A model generated the notes under the pieces. It was not told the DNA's origin, did not search any database, and saw nothing but the letters and a program-made list of their open reading frames with translations. DNA of 45,176 nucleotides from Formivibrio sp. (GTDB taxonomy: Bacteria; Pseudomonadota; Gammaproteobacteria; Burkholderiales; Chitinibacteraceae). Shown here piece after piece: positions 6,071 through 14,728 of this stretch. Position numbers and translations under genes: made by a program. The first letter of the stretch is position 1, and each line of letters starts with the position of its first letter. The stretch covers positions 1 through 45,176 of the forward strand of contig JARLJJ010000564.1 in NCBI GenBank assembly GCA_031291275.1. The letters are read 5' to 3'.

Positions 6071-9057
6071 GCTTGGTTTTCCTTCAATTTATCGAAGACG
6101 GCAATGTCGCTGGACTTACCTACCGTGCGTTGAGCATGTCGCAACAAGCCACTGTTAAACGGTATATTGGCATCAGCGATACCCAACGTGTCGGTGTAAC
6201 CCATGGCATCCAAGGCTTGATCTCGCTTGTGCCTTTCGGTCCATCCATCATGTTCTGCAGACAGTGCTAGCTGACGAACATGCCCGGCATAAACAACCCA
6301 GATACCATTGACTTCATCGTTGTGAAGTTCCTTAAGCTGTTTTTCTTGGGCTGAGGATAAGACGAGTTTTCCCGTGGTATCCGTCTTGCCTTCGAGTAAG
6401 GCTGTGGATTGCTGTAACGCTTCGGAAGCGTTTTTCGCTTGAACAATTCTCCAGGCAACATTGGGCAATGGTTTGCCATTGGGGCCGGGAATATGGGTCA
6501 GGACCAGGTTGAACTTGGCGGGCGCTTCAACCAAGGTGGTTCTTGGAAATTCAGGCAGCATGCCCTCAAGCTTTGCCGGCCCCACCCAGGCAATATTGCT
6601 AGCCTTTACGTTGAACGTACCTGGGCAACCGAATTCCACTTTGCCGCCGCCCAGCGTGATGTAGCTGCCGCTGCCGATGACCAGCGTGAGCTTATCGGCC
6701 GCCACCACTTCAATGCCTTCGCTGGACGAGGTGATTTTTATGCCCTTCTGGGCATTGATCGCCATGTCATCGGTTTGGGCTTGGGCGAGGAACTGCCCTT
6801 CATGCGCGATCAGGCGCACGCCTTCTTTCTGGCTGAAGAGGCTAATGCCTTGGCCGGCGTTGAGCTTGATCTGTTGTCCGGCGGTTTGCTGGATGTGCTC
6901 TCCGGCAATTTGGTTGATCTGCTGGCCGGCGTAGTGGGTGGTGGTTTTCGGTGTGGCGCTGCTGATGCCGCCGGGGGAACTCATGGCGATGATCGGGCTT
7001 TGACCGTTGGACTTGCCTTTGGCGGTGTTGCTGCCGTTTTCCCAATCAGTCAGTTGCTGGTTGAGTTCTTTCTGTTTGTCGGTTTCCGTTTTGAAGGCGT
7101 GGCAGGTTTCGGCGCTGTCGCCCAGGCTTTTAAGCAAGTCGAGGGCGGTTTGTAGGTGGCTGGTCAGTTCTCCGCGCGCAAGCTGCTTGTCGCTGGCGCC
7201 AGTTCTTGCATCGGTGCTGAGCAGCAAGCCATGCGCGGCGCGGATGGTGGCGGCGGCATCGGTGCGCAGTTCTGCGCCTTCGCCTCGGGGTTCTGCTTTG
7301 CCCTCGGTTCTTGGATGGGTGAGGTAGCCGAGGTTCAGTTGCGTCTTGGCGTGTTCGCTGCTGAGCTTGGTGCGGACTTCGTTGGTGGTGTCGTCGAACA
7401 AGAGTTCGTTGTATTGCCCGCCTTTGTATTCTTGGCTCTTGATGCCGGAGAGCGTCTTGTTGGCCGGGAGTGATCCGGCACCGCTGAATTCTGGTGGGGT
7501 ATGGCTGCCGTTGTAAACCACGCCAGTGATCAACGGGCGGTCGATATCGCCTTCGATGAAGTCGACCAGCACTTCCTGACCAATGCGCGGAATGAACTGG
7601 TGGCCCCAGTCTGCACCGGCACTGGGATAGGCGACGCGCAGCCAGCAACTGCTGTGATCATCCAGATTGGCGCCGAATTCCGGATGTTCGCTCGGGCGTT
7701 GCCAATGGAACTGGATCTTGATACGGCCAAGTGCGTCGGTGTGGATTTCCTCACCGGCGGGGCCGACCACCGTTGCCGTCTGCACGCCGTTGGATTTGGG
7801 CTTGGCATGTTCGCTGTGAGCGTAGTCAGGAGTGAGATCAATGCCCCGACGGGTTAAGGTCAACTGGTTTTGAAACGGTGGGCTGTTATTGCCGTCGATA
7901 CTGCTGGATTTGCTTGTGCCTGCAACCATGGCCAAAAGCCCAACAAGCCCACGCTGCACATCCCCAGGCAAATTGTTCTGTGCAGTGAGTGTTTCTCCGG
8001 TGACCACAAACTGGCGCTGTTCCGGCATATCTTGGTCATGGACCGGATGATCTGTGAGTTCAAACCACTCCCCGACATTCAAAGCCCGGACCGTACCCAT
8101 TGCAGTAAACGTCTTGGCGGAACGATCAACGGCCTTTTGGCGTAGGGTGGCGTAACGGTTCAGGTCACCTGGATCGCCATAGTAAAGGGATTGTGGATCG
8201 TAATCTTCCAGGTTGGACTGAGCTTGTTCCCCTGCCTGACCTTGATCGATTTGGCTGTGGTCCTGAGCCTGGTTGGGGGTGACGCTCTTGTAATCGAAAC
8301 TGCTGAGGCTGACCTGACTGGAAACGATCTGGCGACTGCTCTCCCAACTTTGCAGTCCATCTTCGCTTTCGGTGCCATCAGCACGATGGAAGCGGACTCG
8401 GCCAAGCTGGCTTTGTTCAGGATTATAGGGGTCGTCAAATAGGACCAACGTATGGACCGGAATATCCCCGGCAGTAAACACAAAACGCCAGGCAATCCCT
8501 TCTTCCCGAAGCAAACGGGTTATGAAGGTGAGATCACTTTCCCGGTACTGCAGACAGTAACTGCGAACAGGATAAGTTTCCGTCAGTTGTGGGTCCAGCT
8601 TGAATGCAGAGGCAAAAAGCGGGTTGGCCGCGAGGTGCTCGTCGAGCAAGGTTTTGACGATCTCGGGGACAGATTGCTCCTGGAATACCCGACTTGCACG
8701 GCGATGGGTGAGCAAGGCGATGGCAGGTTCAATCACCAGTCGGTAAGCCGAGAATCCCCCATCAGCCCCCAGCGTGGCGGCAGAAGTGACCACGCCCGTA
8801 ATGATCCGCTCATCGCTATTTGGATCAAGGATGCCCACCTGTACCGGCAAACCAAGCAGATCTTTCAGTTCAAGGTAGGCATTGGACGAGAGGCAATCCA
8901 GTTCGTAGCGGTACAGGCTGGAAATCGAATGGGTACCACGCAGAATGTGCGGTAATAACGCCTCAGGCTCAAATCCATCTCCGCCAAATTGCAGGGTCAA
9001 CAGCCGGTTGCTTTGGGTGAAGGCGCTGGCAAAGGCATTCAACAAGCCATCAAACAT
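6067..9057 (-). CDS. vgrG: VgrG spike protein (TssI) with C-terminal extension
   Basis: About 996 residues. The N-terminal two thirds have the VgrG gp27/gp5-like body, including the IKIQFHWQR and CWLRVAYPSAGADWG stretch and the IPRIGQEVLVDFIEGDIDRPLITG block. A DUF2345-type beta-helix follows, with repeated AGQQI/AGEHI units. The last 160 or so residues start with a segment (FNLVLTHIPGPNGKPLPN) that resembles the transthyretin-like tails some VgrGs use to hold Tle effectors. VgrG trimers tip the T6SS needle. I chose the ATG at 9057, which has GAGG 6 bases upstream, over an upstream start at 9099. The stop overlaps the effector start. No other T6SS structural gene is in the window, so this is an orphan vgrG island. 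Confidence 0.92.
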   Translation of the reverse strand: MFDGLLNAFASAFTQSNRLLTLQFGGDGFEPEALLPHILRGTHSISSLYRYELDCLSSNAYLELKDLLGLPVQVGILDPNSDERIITGVVTSAATLGADGGFSAYRLVIEPAIALLTHRRASRVFQEQSVPEIVKTLLDEHLAANPLFASAFKLDPQLTETYPVRSYCLQYRESDLTFITRLLREEGIAWRFVFTAGDIPVHTLVLFDDPYNPEQSQLGRVRFHRADGTESEDGLQSWESSRQIVSSQVSLSSFDYKSVTPNQAQDHSQIDQGQAGEQAQSNLEDYDPQSLYYGDPGDLNRYATLRQKAVDRSAKTFTAMGTVRALNVGEWFELTDHPVHDQDMPEQRQFVVTGETLTAQNNLPGDVQRGLVGLLAMVAGTSKSSSIDGNNSPPFQNQLTLTRRGIDLTPDYAHSEHAKPKSNGVQTATVVGPAGEEIHTDALGRIKIQFHWQRPSEHPEFGANLDDHSSCWLRVAYPSAGADWGHQFIPRIGQEVLVDFIEGDIDRPLITGVVYNGSHTPPEFSGAGSLPANKTLSGIKSQEYKGGQYNELLFDDTTNEVRTKLSSEHAKTQLNLGYLTHPRTEGKAEPRGEGAELRTDAAATIRAAHGLLLSTDARTGASDKQLARGELTSHLQTALDLLKSLGDSAETCHAFKTETDKQKELNQQLTDWENGSNTAKGKSNGQSPIIAMSSPGGISSATPKTTTHYAGQQINQIAGEHIQQTAGQQIKLNAGQGISLFSQKEGVRLIAHEGQFLAQAQTDDMAINAQKGIKITSSSEGIEVVAADKLTLVIGSGSYITLGGGKVEFGCPGTFNVKASNIAWVGPAKLEGMLPEFPRTTLVEAPAKFNLVLTHIPGPNGKPLPNVAWRIVQAKNASEALQQSTALLEGKTDTTGKLVLSSAQEKQLKELHNDEVNGIWVVYAGHVRQLALSAEHDGWTERHKRDQALDAMGYTDTLGIADANIPFNSGLLRHAQRTVGKSSDIAVFDKLKENQA

Positions 9058-9307
9058 GGGGGAGCCTCGAGTTAAGCGAGGCGAAATATTACTACACAAG
9101 CAAGTAAATGGTCATAAATAACGAGTAATAACAATCAATGTGTGAAATTTTACATCAACACATTCTAATGTTACGCGTGCCGGTGCCGTCCCATCGGTCG
9201 TTCTTTGTGAGCGAATTATCCAAGCTGAAGTGTTGTGGTTCGTTCATCACCCCGCTTGAATAACCGGCATCTAAGTTTACTTGATAGGTCGGCGGGAATA
9301 GGAAGAT

Positions 9308-9583
9308 TCAGTGTGTGGGAACTGCAGAAAGCAGCCATGCGCGCAGGGTGACCATATCCGAATAAATTACCGGCGTCCCTTCTACGATATTGGTTATGGC
9401 ACGCTGTACCTCGGTGGCTTTATCCAGTTTCGTTTGCGCGACTTGGCATTGACTGGAATCCACGCCTGCAGTGTGTTTTGCCGCTTCCAGGTGGTAGATG
9501 GCTTCAAGCAACGCGGTGTTTGCCATCATGTGAAAATTTTCTTTATCTTGACGGACGAGTTCTTCGACTTGCAACATCGGCAT
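9308..9583 (-). CDS. Small helical hypothetical protein
   Basis: A 91-residue, mostly helical soluble protein with two cysteine-free helices, a single Cys (SSQCQ) and no membrane segment or signal peptide. A strong AAAGGAG ribosome site lies 7 bases before the ATG, which supports a real gene. It is on the same strand as vgrG but 250 bases upstream of it, so it may or may not share its transcript. I do not recognise the family. A T6SS accessory role is possible from position alone. Confidence 0.55.
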   Translation of the reverse strand: MPMLQVEELVRQDKENFHMMANTALLEAIYHLEAAKHTAGVDSSQCQVAQTKLDKATEVQRAITNIVEGTPVIYSDMVTLRAWLLSAVPTH

Positions 9584-10149
9584 ATATTTACTCCTTTGTT
9601 AGATAATACCCATTTAAATCTTACCTAATAATTACGCTAAAATGAATTATTTGATGCATAAACGAGTATCAGCTTGGGGGTGATGCGGGCATACGGTTGT
9701 GTGCGTTTGAGCAGGAAAGGCTGGCGAACTCAAAGGTGGCAAAAAGCTCTGGGCATTGGCATGTACTGGTCAGGAAGCAATGATCAAGGACAGGGATCGG
9801 GTGAAAGCTTATTTGCTGCTTGCCACCAGTTGCGATGACACGCTCTGCACGACGGCGCAGTTCATCTTGGTACGAGTGGTATACAACAGCACGTTGAAAT
9901 GGCGGTATGTTCAAATAACTGCTTCACTCTGAGCCTATTGATCCAGCATCCGTTCCTGTACCTATATTTTGATGTACGTCGTTGTCTGGGTGTCGTTGAT
10001 CTGGATGTGTTGGACCGACATATGCGACAAAAAATTCTTGGCAAGCCCAACCCCAACCGTCTGGGTCAGAACCTGAATCTTTACTTCAAAGAAATTCATG
10101 CGTCATCAAAAAACACATGGTGCGGATATTGCAGATTTCGAGGCAAGCC
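9584..10149. other. Intergenic region, no firm gene
   Basis: Several frames here stay open for 60-85 codons on both strands but overlap one another, and none has a ribosome site or a recognisable pattern. One minus-strand frame across 9860-10080 reads like protein apart from several stops, so an old, decayed gene is possible. The promoters of the minus-strand small protein and of the plus-strand EAL gene should lie in the AT-rich part around 9600-9670 and just before 10150 respectively; I cannot define them. Confidence 0.3.
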
Positions 10150-12237
10150 ATGACTAAAAAAGGGACAAGAAGCCGTTTCGAGCTATGGCTGTCAGCAAGC
10201 CAGAATGCCATGATCATGCTGCTCCCATTAACTTTCATTCGTGTTGCCCTATCGGTCGTCATGAATCTGCCTTGGGCTTACTGGCCTGACACATGGGGTC
10301 CGTTGTGGGATGTTCCGTGGAGTTTGGTGGCGACAAAACTGGATGCCACCTTGAGCGTCATCATGGGTCTGGGCGTGGCACTCTGTGTAGGTAACAGGCT
10401 GCATTTGACGTTACAGCGCGTGGAAAACAGCTGGCTCACACCTATTCTGGTTCAGCTTCTGTGTCTGGTGAATTTCTTAATTGGCCTGATGTTTCTGGAC
10501 GTGAGTCTGAAGCACTCACTCGGGCAATCTTTGCTGCTGGGCATTCTGACGGGCATCATCACAGTGGAGGCGCTGCAGCTGCACGTGCGTCTCATGCCCA
10601 GAGCATTACACATTGTGGGATTGGATGGGAGCATGCTTTTCAGGCACGCTTTTCACCAGTTGGGCCCGGCGGCATTTACCTGTGTCATATCCACAATGGC
10701 GATTGCTTTCTTGTCGGAATTGGGCAAAGGATTCACGCTGTTGCTTCAAATGCTGATAAAAACGGACATCATCAGGTTGTGCGGCGCACATGTGCTCAAC
10801 CTCCTGACCATCATTGTCAACCAGCTTCTGTGGTTTGTGGGAATGCATGGTGGCATTCTGGTGGAAACCTTTGGATCCACTTTGATGGCAAAACCCGGGG
10901 TCTTGTTTGATGCCAACTTGGCATCCGGAAATTTCATCAACGCGTTTGCATATATGGGCGGATCAGGCGCCACCTTTGGCTTGGTACTGGCTATTGCGAT
11001 GGTGTGCAAAGATCAACAATTACGTCGGCTTAGCAAGTATTCCGCATTGCCAGCGGTCTTCAATATCAACGAGATTCTGGTCTTTGGATTGCCGATTATT
11101 TTCAGCCCGATCATGGTGATTCCTTTCCTATTGGCGCCGTTGGCCTCGGCCTTGATCGCCATGGCCGCCCACGCCACAGGTTGGCTGGAGTTCTCGGGGC
11201 ATGAGGTCAAGTGGAGCACCCCTATTTTTATTTCCGGCTACATCATGTCTGGCGGGTTTGCCGGTGTGATAGCTCAGCTCGCAGGATTGTTGGCCAGCAC
11301 CGCCGTGTATTTACCTTTTGTTCGGCGGCTTGAAGCTGTACGCCGGAAAAGCCAGTCTGAGGCTTTATCCAAGGATATGGACCAGCTTTGTTATGCGCAG
11401 TTTGAACACCGCCGTGTGCTTCAGCGATTCGATACTCTGGGCGACTTTGCACGGTCATTGCATGCGGATTTTGAAACCGCACTGGGGACCACCCAGGTCT
11501 TTCAGACTTACCAGCCGAAGCACGACACTCATGGCCGAGTGTGTGGGGTGGAGGCGTTATTGCGCTGGACACACCCTGTGTATGGCCCGATCATGCCCGC
11601 AGCCATCGTCAATGTGGCAGAGGAAAGCTATCTCATCAATAGAATCGGAAACTGGAGCCTGGAAACCGCATGCGCAGCATTGCAACACTGGAAGAGCCAT
11701 GGTGTTCAGAACATCATCATGTCTGTCAATCTGTCGCCGATGCAACTGGAAGACCGATCCTTTGTGGCGTTCGTTCAACAATGCCTGGAGCGCTTCGGCC
11801 TGAGCCCTTCCGAGTTGGAGCTGGAAATTACCGAAGGCCGCGTACTGGCTCCGAGTATGCAGGCCGATGCCATGCTCAGGCAACTGTCTGCATTGGGGGT
11901 ACACCTCTCGATGGACGATTTCGGCATGGGCTTCAGCTCCTTGCTATACATGCAACGCTTCTCCATGAGTGCTATCAAGATCGACGGCAGCCTAAGCCAC
12001 GATGTGATGACTAATGAAGTTTCCTCAGACATCATCCGAACAATCGGCATCCTGGGGCGAAAACAAGGGGTGCGCGTGGTGGCCGAGTTTGTGGAAACGC
12101 TTGAGCAACGTGACAAATTGGCTGAGTTAGGGTGTGATGAGTTTCAGGGTTACTTCTATAGCCCTGCCATCAGTTCAGAGGCATTTTTAACCTATTGGCG
12201 CAAGTACAATGAGACATATCGGTTGCACATGATCTGA
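10150..12237 (+). CDS. PTS EIIC-like membrane domain fused to EAL c-di-GMP phosphodiesterase
   Basis: A 695-residue fusion. Residues about 15-390 are very hydrophobic and carry hallmarks of cellobiose/glucose-type PTS EIIC permeases: FVGMHGG around the conserved histidine and the NINEILVFGLPIIFSP loop. Residues about 440-690 are an EAL domain that hydrolyses cyclic di-GMP. The EAL signature (E468), the NLSPMQL asparagine, the ELEITEG glutamate, D589-D590 of DDFGMGFSS, a following lysine (IKIDGS) and the VVAEFVET and FQGYFYSP motifs are all present, so it should be catalytically active. There is no EIIA or EIIB nearby, so the EIIC part probably acts as a sensor or membrane anchor rather than a transporter. 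The start at 10150, after GAGGC, is preferred over 10117. Confidence 0.85.
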   Translation: MTKKGTRSRFELWLSASQNAMIMLLPLTFIRVALSVVMNLPWAYWPDTWGPLWDVPWSLVATKLDATLSVIMGLGVALCVGNRLHLTLQRVENSWLTPILVQLLCLVNFLIGLMFLDVSLKHSLGQSLLLGILTGIITVEALQLHVRLMPRALHIVGLDGSMLFRHAFHQLGPAAFTCVISTMAIAFLSELGKGFTLLLQMLIKTDIIRLCGAHVLNLLTIIVNQLLWFVGMHGGILVETFGSTLMAKPGVLFDANLASGNFINAFAYMGGSGATFGLVLAIAMVCKDQQLRRLSKYSALPAVFNINEILVFGLPIIFSPIMVIPFLLAPLASALIAMAAHATGWLEFSGHEVKWSTPIFISGYIMSGGFAGVIAQLAGLLASTAVYLPFVRRLEAVRRKSQSEALSKDMDQLCYAQFEHRRVLQRFDTLGDFARSLHADFETALGTTQVFQTYQPKHDTHGRVCGVEALLRWTHPVYGPIMPAAIVNVAEESYLINRIGNWSLETACAALQHWKSHGVQNIIMSVNLSPMQLEDRSFVAFVQQCLERFGLSPSELELEITEGRVLAPSMQADAMLRQLSALGVHLSMDDFGMGFSSLLYMQRFSMSAIKIDGSLSHDVMTNEVSSDIIRTIGILGRKQGVRVVAEFVETLEQRDKLAELGCDEFQGYFYSPAISSEAFLTYWRKYNETYRLHMI

Positions 12238-12370
12238 AAATATCGGATAACTACTGCAACCGGATCGGATCTCCCATTTGCGGAATAGTTTTATTCGGTG
12301 GCAGTATGAGTGCATCCAGAATCAACGCATGCGTGATGAATACTGGAAAAATCCGTGCCGTGTTGGCTAA

Positions 12371-12402
12371 TGCGACACGACCTCACGTTGGGGGTTGTCG
12401 CA
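12371..12402. terminator. Hairpin between converging genes
   Basis: TGCGACA at 12371-12377 pairs with TGTCGCA at 12396-12402, and an inner ACC/GGT can extend the stem. It lies between the 3' ends of the EAL gene and the LysR gene, where a shared terminator would sit. No T-run follows on either strand, so the role is uncertain. Confidence 0.3.
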
Positions 12403-12503
12403 CTCGCCCTTCCGGCCATGAGCGGAAGTTCAATACCGAGAAAGAACCGCAGTTGGGGCGACGGCTTCTATACCCGATAGCAGCCACTCAAACCCATTGC
12501 GGC

Positions 12504-13448
12504 TTATTCGATGTCGCCTGCAGTACGATTTTTATCCAGTACGCTGTTCCCCTGCCTGTCATTCGCCACTTGTTCCCGAAGTAACCGGGCTAGGGCGGCC
12601 ACGGTTTGGTCGTAGCAGAGCGTTTCGTTGCCAAACACCAGATACAGCGGCGTTTTTCTCACTTGCTGCGATGCCACTTGCAAACGCTTGAGTACGCCGG
12701 ATTCCAGCAAGTGACGGATACGCTCTCTTGGCAACCAGCCGTAGCCAACACCGTGACAGATGGCTTCGATCGCCGCTTCGAAGGTTGAGAAAGACCACAT
12801 GGAGTTCATTCGGTGCATCTGCGTGCGCTGCAAGGCACGATCCGCAATTACCACCAGCGGGTATTGATCGAGCTGGACGGTACTTAACGGGCTTTCCAGA
12901 AGGTGCAATGGGTAATCCGAATGAGCAACCGCAACAAAATCAATATCCATCAGGAAATTTCCCACCACCGCGATTTCCGGTGAAAGCGCGATGATGTAGA
13001 GATCGGCATCCTTGCGGGCAAGAGATTGCTCGCTTTCCGAGCGCAAAACCTCTGATACATGCACCAGGACATGAGGGAATTGCTGCTGAAAAATCTTCAG
13101 TCCGCCAAACAATAGATTTTTGGGGAAAACACTATCGACGATCAGACTCAGGCTTGTCCTCTCTCCGGCCTTGAGTCCTTGCGCATGGGATTCAAGCCGC
13201 AGAAAGTTCGCCACCAAAGGCTGTGACTGAGCCAACATTAGTTTCCCGGCATCCGTTAATTCTGCTTTGCGTCCGACGATGTGCAGCAATTCCATACCCA
13301 GATGTGCCTGCAGGCCACTCAAAGCATAGCTGATGGAAGACTGGCTGCGATGCAGTCGTTCGGCGGCCTTGGCGAAGCTACCTTCGTTGATCACGGTCTG
13401 CAGAACAACCCATTGTTCAAGTGTCGTGGCAGGAAAGTCCCCTATCAA
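12504..13448 (-). CDS. LysR-type regulator divergent from padC
   Basis: A 314-residue LysR protein. Residues about 8-66 form the winged helix-turn-helix (TLEQWVVLQTVINEGSFAKA, then AERLHRSQSSISYALSGLQ), and residues about 95-295 form the substrate-binding domain. It is transcribed away from the phenolic acid decarboxylase gene with 152 bases between the starts, the usual layout of a LysR activator and its target. Phenolic acid decarboxylase genes are more often controlled by PadR repressors, so a LysR partner is noteworthy. The likely inducer is a hydroxycinnamic acid such as p-coumarate or ferulate; this is inferred from the neighbour. Confidence 0.85.
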   Translation of the reverse strand: MIGDFPATTLEQWVVLQTVINEGSFAKAAERLHRSQSSISYALSGLQAHLGMELLHIVGRKAELTDAGKLMLAQSQPLVANFLRLESHAQGLKAGERTSLSLIVDSVFPKNLLFGGLKIFQQQFPHVLVHVSEVLRSESEQSLARKDADLYIIALSPEIAVVGNFLMDIDFVAVAHSDYPLHLLESPLSTVQLDQYPLVVIADRALQRTQMHRMNSMWSFSTFEAAIEAICHGVGYGWLPRERIRHLLESGVLKRLQVASQQVRKTPLYLVFGNETLCYDQTVAALARLLREQVANDRQGNSVLDKNRTAGDIE

Positions 13449-13600
13449 TTTCGCTTTCTCCCGTTTTTTAAACGATACTAAATGAGCATATTAATCTAAA
13501 AATCCGATTTGTTTAGTCCAAAATTCGCACTATAAAACCTAATTATTTAGTCATACCATCATGGCTGTACCCTTTCACTACACAGCTAGAGGTAGAAACC
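13449..13600 (+). promoter_or_regulatory. Divergent LysR/padC control region
   Basis: An AT-rich spacer with the heptamer TTTAGTC at 13512-13518 and again at 13546-13552, 34 bases apart and on the same helix face to within about one base. An inverted partner ACTAAAT lies at 13477-13483 near the LysR gene. A TATAAA at 13531-13536 with TTGTTT 16 bases upstream could be the padC promoter, placing one heptamer over the -35 and one just after the -10. GAGG precedes the padC start. Binding by the LysR protein is inference. Confidence 0.5.
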
Positions 13601-14119
13601 ATGGCAAGTTTCGACAAGCACGACCTGAGCGGCTTCATCGGCAAGCAAATCATTTACACCTATGAGAATGGATGGAACTACGAGATCTACATCAAGAATG
13701 ACCACACCATTGATTACCGGATTCATAGCGGCATTGTCGGCAATCGCTGGGTCAAGGATCAACGCGTATTCATCGCGCGCGTGGGGGGAGATGTTTACAA
13801 GATTTCCTGGACAGAGCCGACTGGAACCGATGTCAGCTTGATCGCCAATCTGCAGGATATGGTCTACCACGGAACTATTTTCTTCCCACGTTGGGTGATC
13901 AATGATCCGAAGAAAACCGTGTGTTTCCAGAATGACCACATCCCCACAATGGAAGCCTACCGCGCAGCCGGCCCCGCTTATCCAACCGAAGTCATCGACG
14001 AATTCGCAACGATTACCTTTGTGCGGGATTGCGGCCCGAATGACGACACCGTCATCAACTGCCCGGCCAGCGCACTTCCTGCCGGCTTTCCCCAGAACCT
14101 GCCGAACCAGTTGAAGTGA
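13601..14119 (+). CDS. padC: Phenolic acid decarboxylase
   Basis: A 172-residue protein that matches the PadC family from end to end: GFIGKQIIYTYENGWNYEIY near the start, then IDYRIHSGIVGNRW, and the WTEPTGTDVSL and HGTIFFPRW strands of the small lipocalin-like barrel. The enzyme removes CO2 from p-coumaric, ferulic and caffeic acids without a cofactor, giving vinyl phenols, and so detoxifies plant phenolics in the cytoplasm. The length is typical of the family. GAGG lies 7 bases before the ATG. It appears to be monocistronic, divergent from a LysR regulator and followed by a strong hairpin. Confidence 0.95.
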   Translation: MASFDKHDLSGFIGKQIIYTYENGWNYEIYIKNDHTIDYRIHSGIVGNRWVKDQRVFIARVGGDVYKISWTEPTGTDVSLIANLQDMVYHGTIFFPRWVINDPKKTVCFQNDHIPTMEAYRAAGPAYPTEVIDEFATITFVRDCGPNDDTVINCPASALPAGFPQNLPNQLK

Positions 14120-14201
14120 TCGTCCCATAACGCTACCGAGCAGGACTGAACAAGTCAGGTTTGTTTTACTTTTTTGGAAATAAAATCTGACCATTGCACT
14201 A

Positions 14202-14240
14202 ATTAAACAAACCACGTTTTAAGAACGTGGTTTGTTTAAT
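14202..14240 (+). terminator. Perfect 17-bp hairpin after padC
   Basis: ATTAAACAAACCACGTT at 14202-14218 is matched exactly by its complement at 14224-14240 with a 5-base loop. The stem itself is rich in A-T pairs at its base, so the 3' arm ends with a T-rich stretch (TTTGTTTAAT). It lies 83 bases after the padC stop and probably ends that transcript. Confidence 0.65.
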
Positions 14241-14320
14241 GCTCCCCATAGGGAAGCGCACTTAACGCGCCCTCCTAAAAGGTACTTTCTTTGGCTCTAA
14301 CCTGGTTATTTGCCCACAGT

Positions 14321-14496
14321 GAGCGAGACAAGAAGCCTGCAACTGCGATTCAAAACCTGCATGCTATAGCGAAACTTAACAAGTTGGAGCCGTCAGCCTG
14401 TCTCAAATCCACCCTCGAAAAACTGCCGACCTCCCCAACTCCCGCATCAATGAACTGTCGGTATTTATAGACGAGTGGTTCTCTTTCGCGAATTAA
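14321..14496 (+). pseudogene. IS66-type transposase C-terminal remnant, frameshifted
   Basis: Reading from 14321, one frame gives AKLNKLEPSACLKSTLEKLP, and after the loss of about one base near 14432 the next frame gives NSRINELS and stops at 14496. Joined, this resembles the conserved C-terminal end of IS66-family TnpC, whose tail typically reads EP-x-AWL-x-STLEKLP-x-WPNSRIDELLP. No upstream part of the transposase, no accessory orfs and no terminal repeats are visible, so it is a dead fragment. The call rests on remembered family pattern, not a search. Confidence 0.55.
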
Positions 14497-14604
14497 AATT
14501 TAAAATCTGCCATTCGAGGGGGTAGTTATCGTACGGCAGGTTTATTTCATTGCGGTCATTATGCCAACGGTACCCGAATGATCGTTCTGGCCAAAGTCCC
14601 GTCC

Positions 14605-14728
14605 TCGGCCATTGCCGACGTTCACCCGCTTGGCGGTATCAGTCTGCAATGCACCGGTTAGCCGCCCTTCAATAGGGAGTTACGCTGAACGGCGGCTTTT
14701 CCATTCGACGAATGCGTACTCCGTGCCC
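14605..14728 (-). repeat. Dispersed 124-bp repeat, copy B (inverted)
   Basis: The reverse complement of this stretch aligns gaplessly with 1313-1436. Its hairpin arms are GCCGCCGTTCA and TGAAGGGCGGC. Relative to copy A one pair is exchanged on both strands (C-G for T-A) and one pair is lost. It lies about 110 bases after the IS66 remnant and 177 bases before the end of the minus-strand NodT gene. The sequence between here and that gene (14729-14904) shows nothing I can name. Confidence 0.8.

Noticed and set aside
6439-7155. 238-codon plus-strand frame inside vgrG
   Set aside because: It is the antisense shadow of the VgrG beta-helix and tail; the minus-strand protein is unmistakable.
9100-9307. 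Possible small RNA or gene between the 91-residue protein and vgrG
   Set aside because: No stable hairpin, no T-run and no ribosome site; the stretch looks like an ordinary leader.
9669-9914. 81-codon minus-strand frame before the EAL gene
   Set aside because: Cysteine- and proline-rich, no start signal, overlapped by equally long frames on both strands. Probably non-coding or long decayed.
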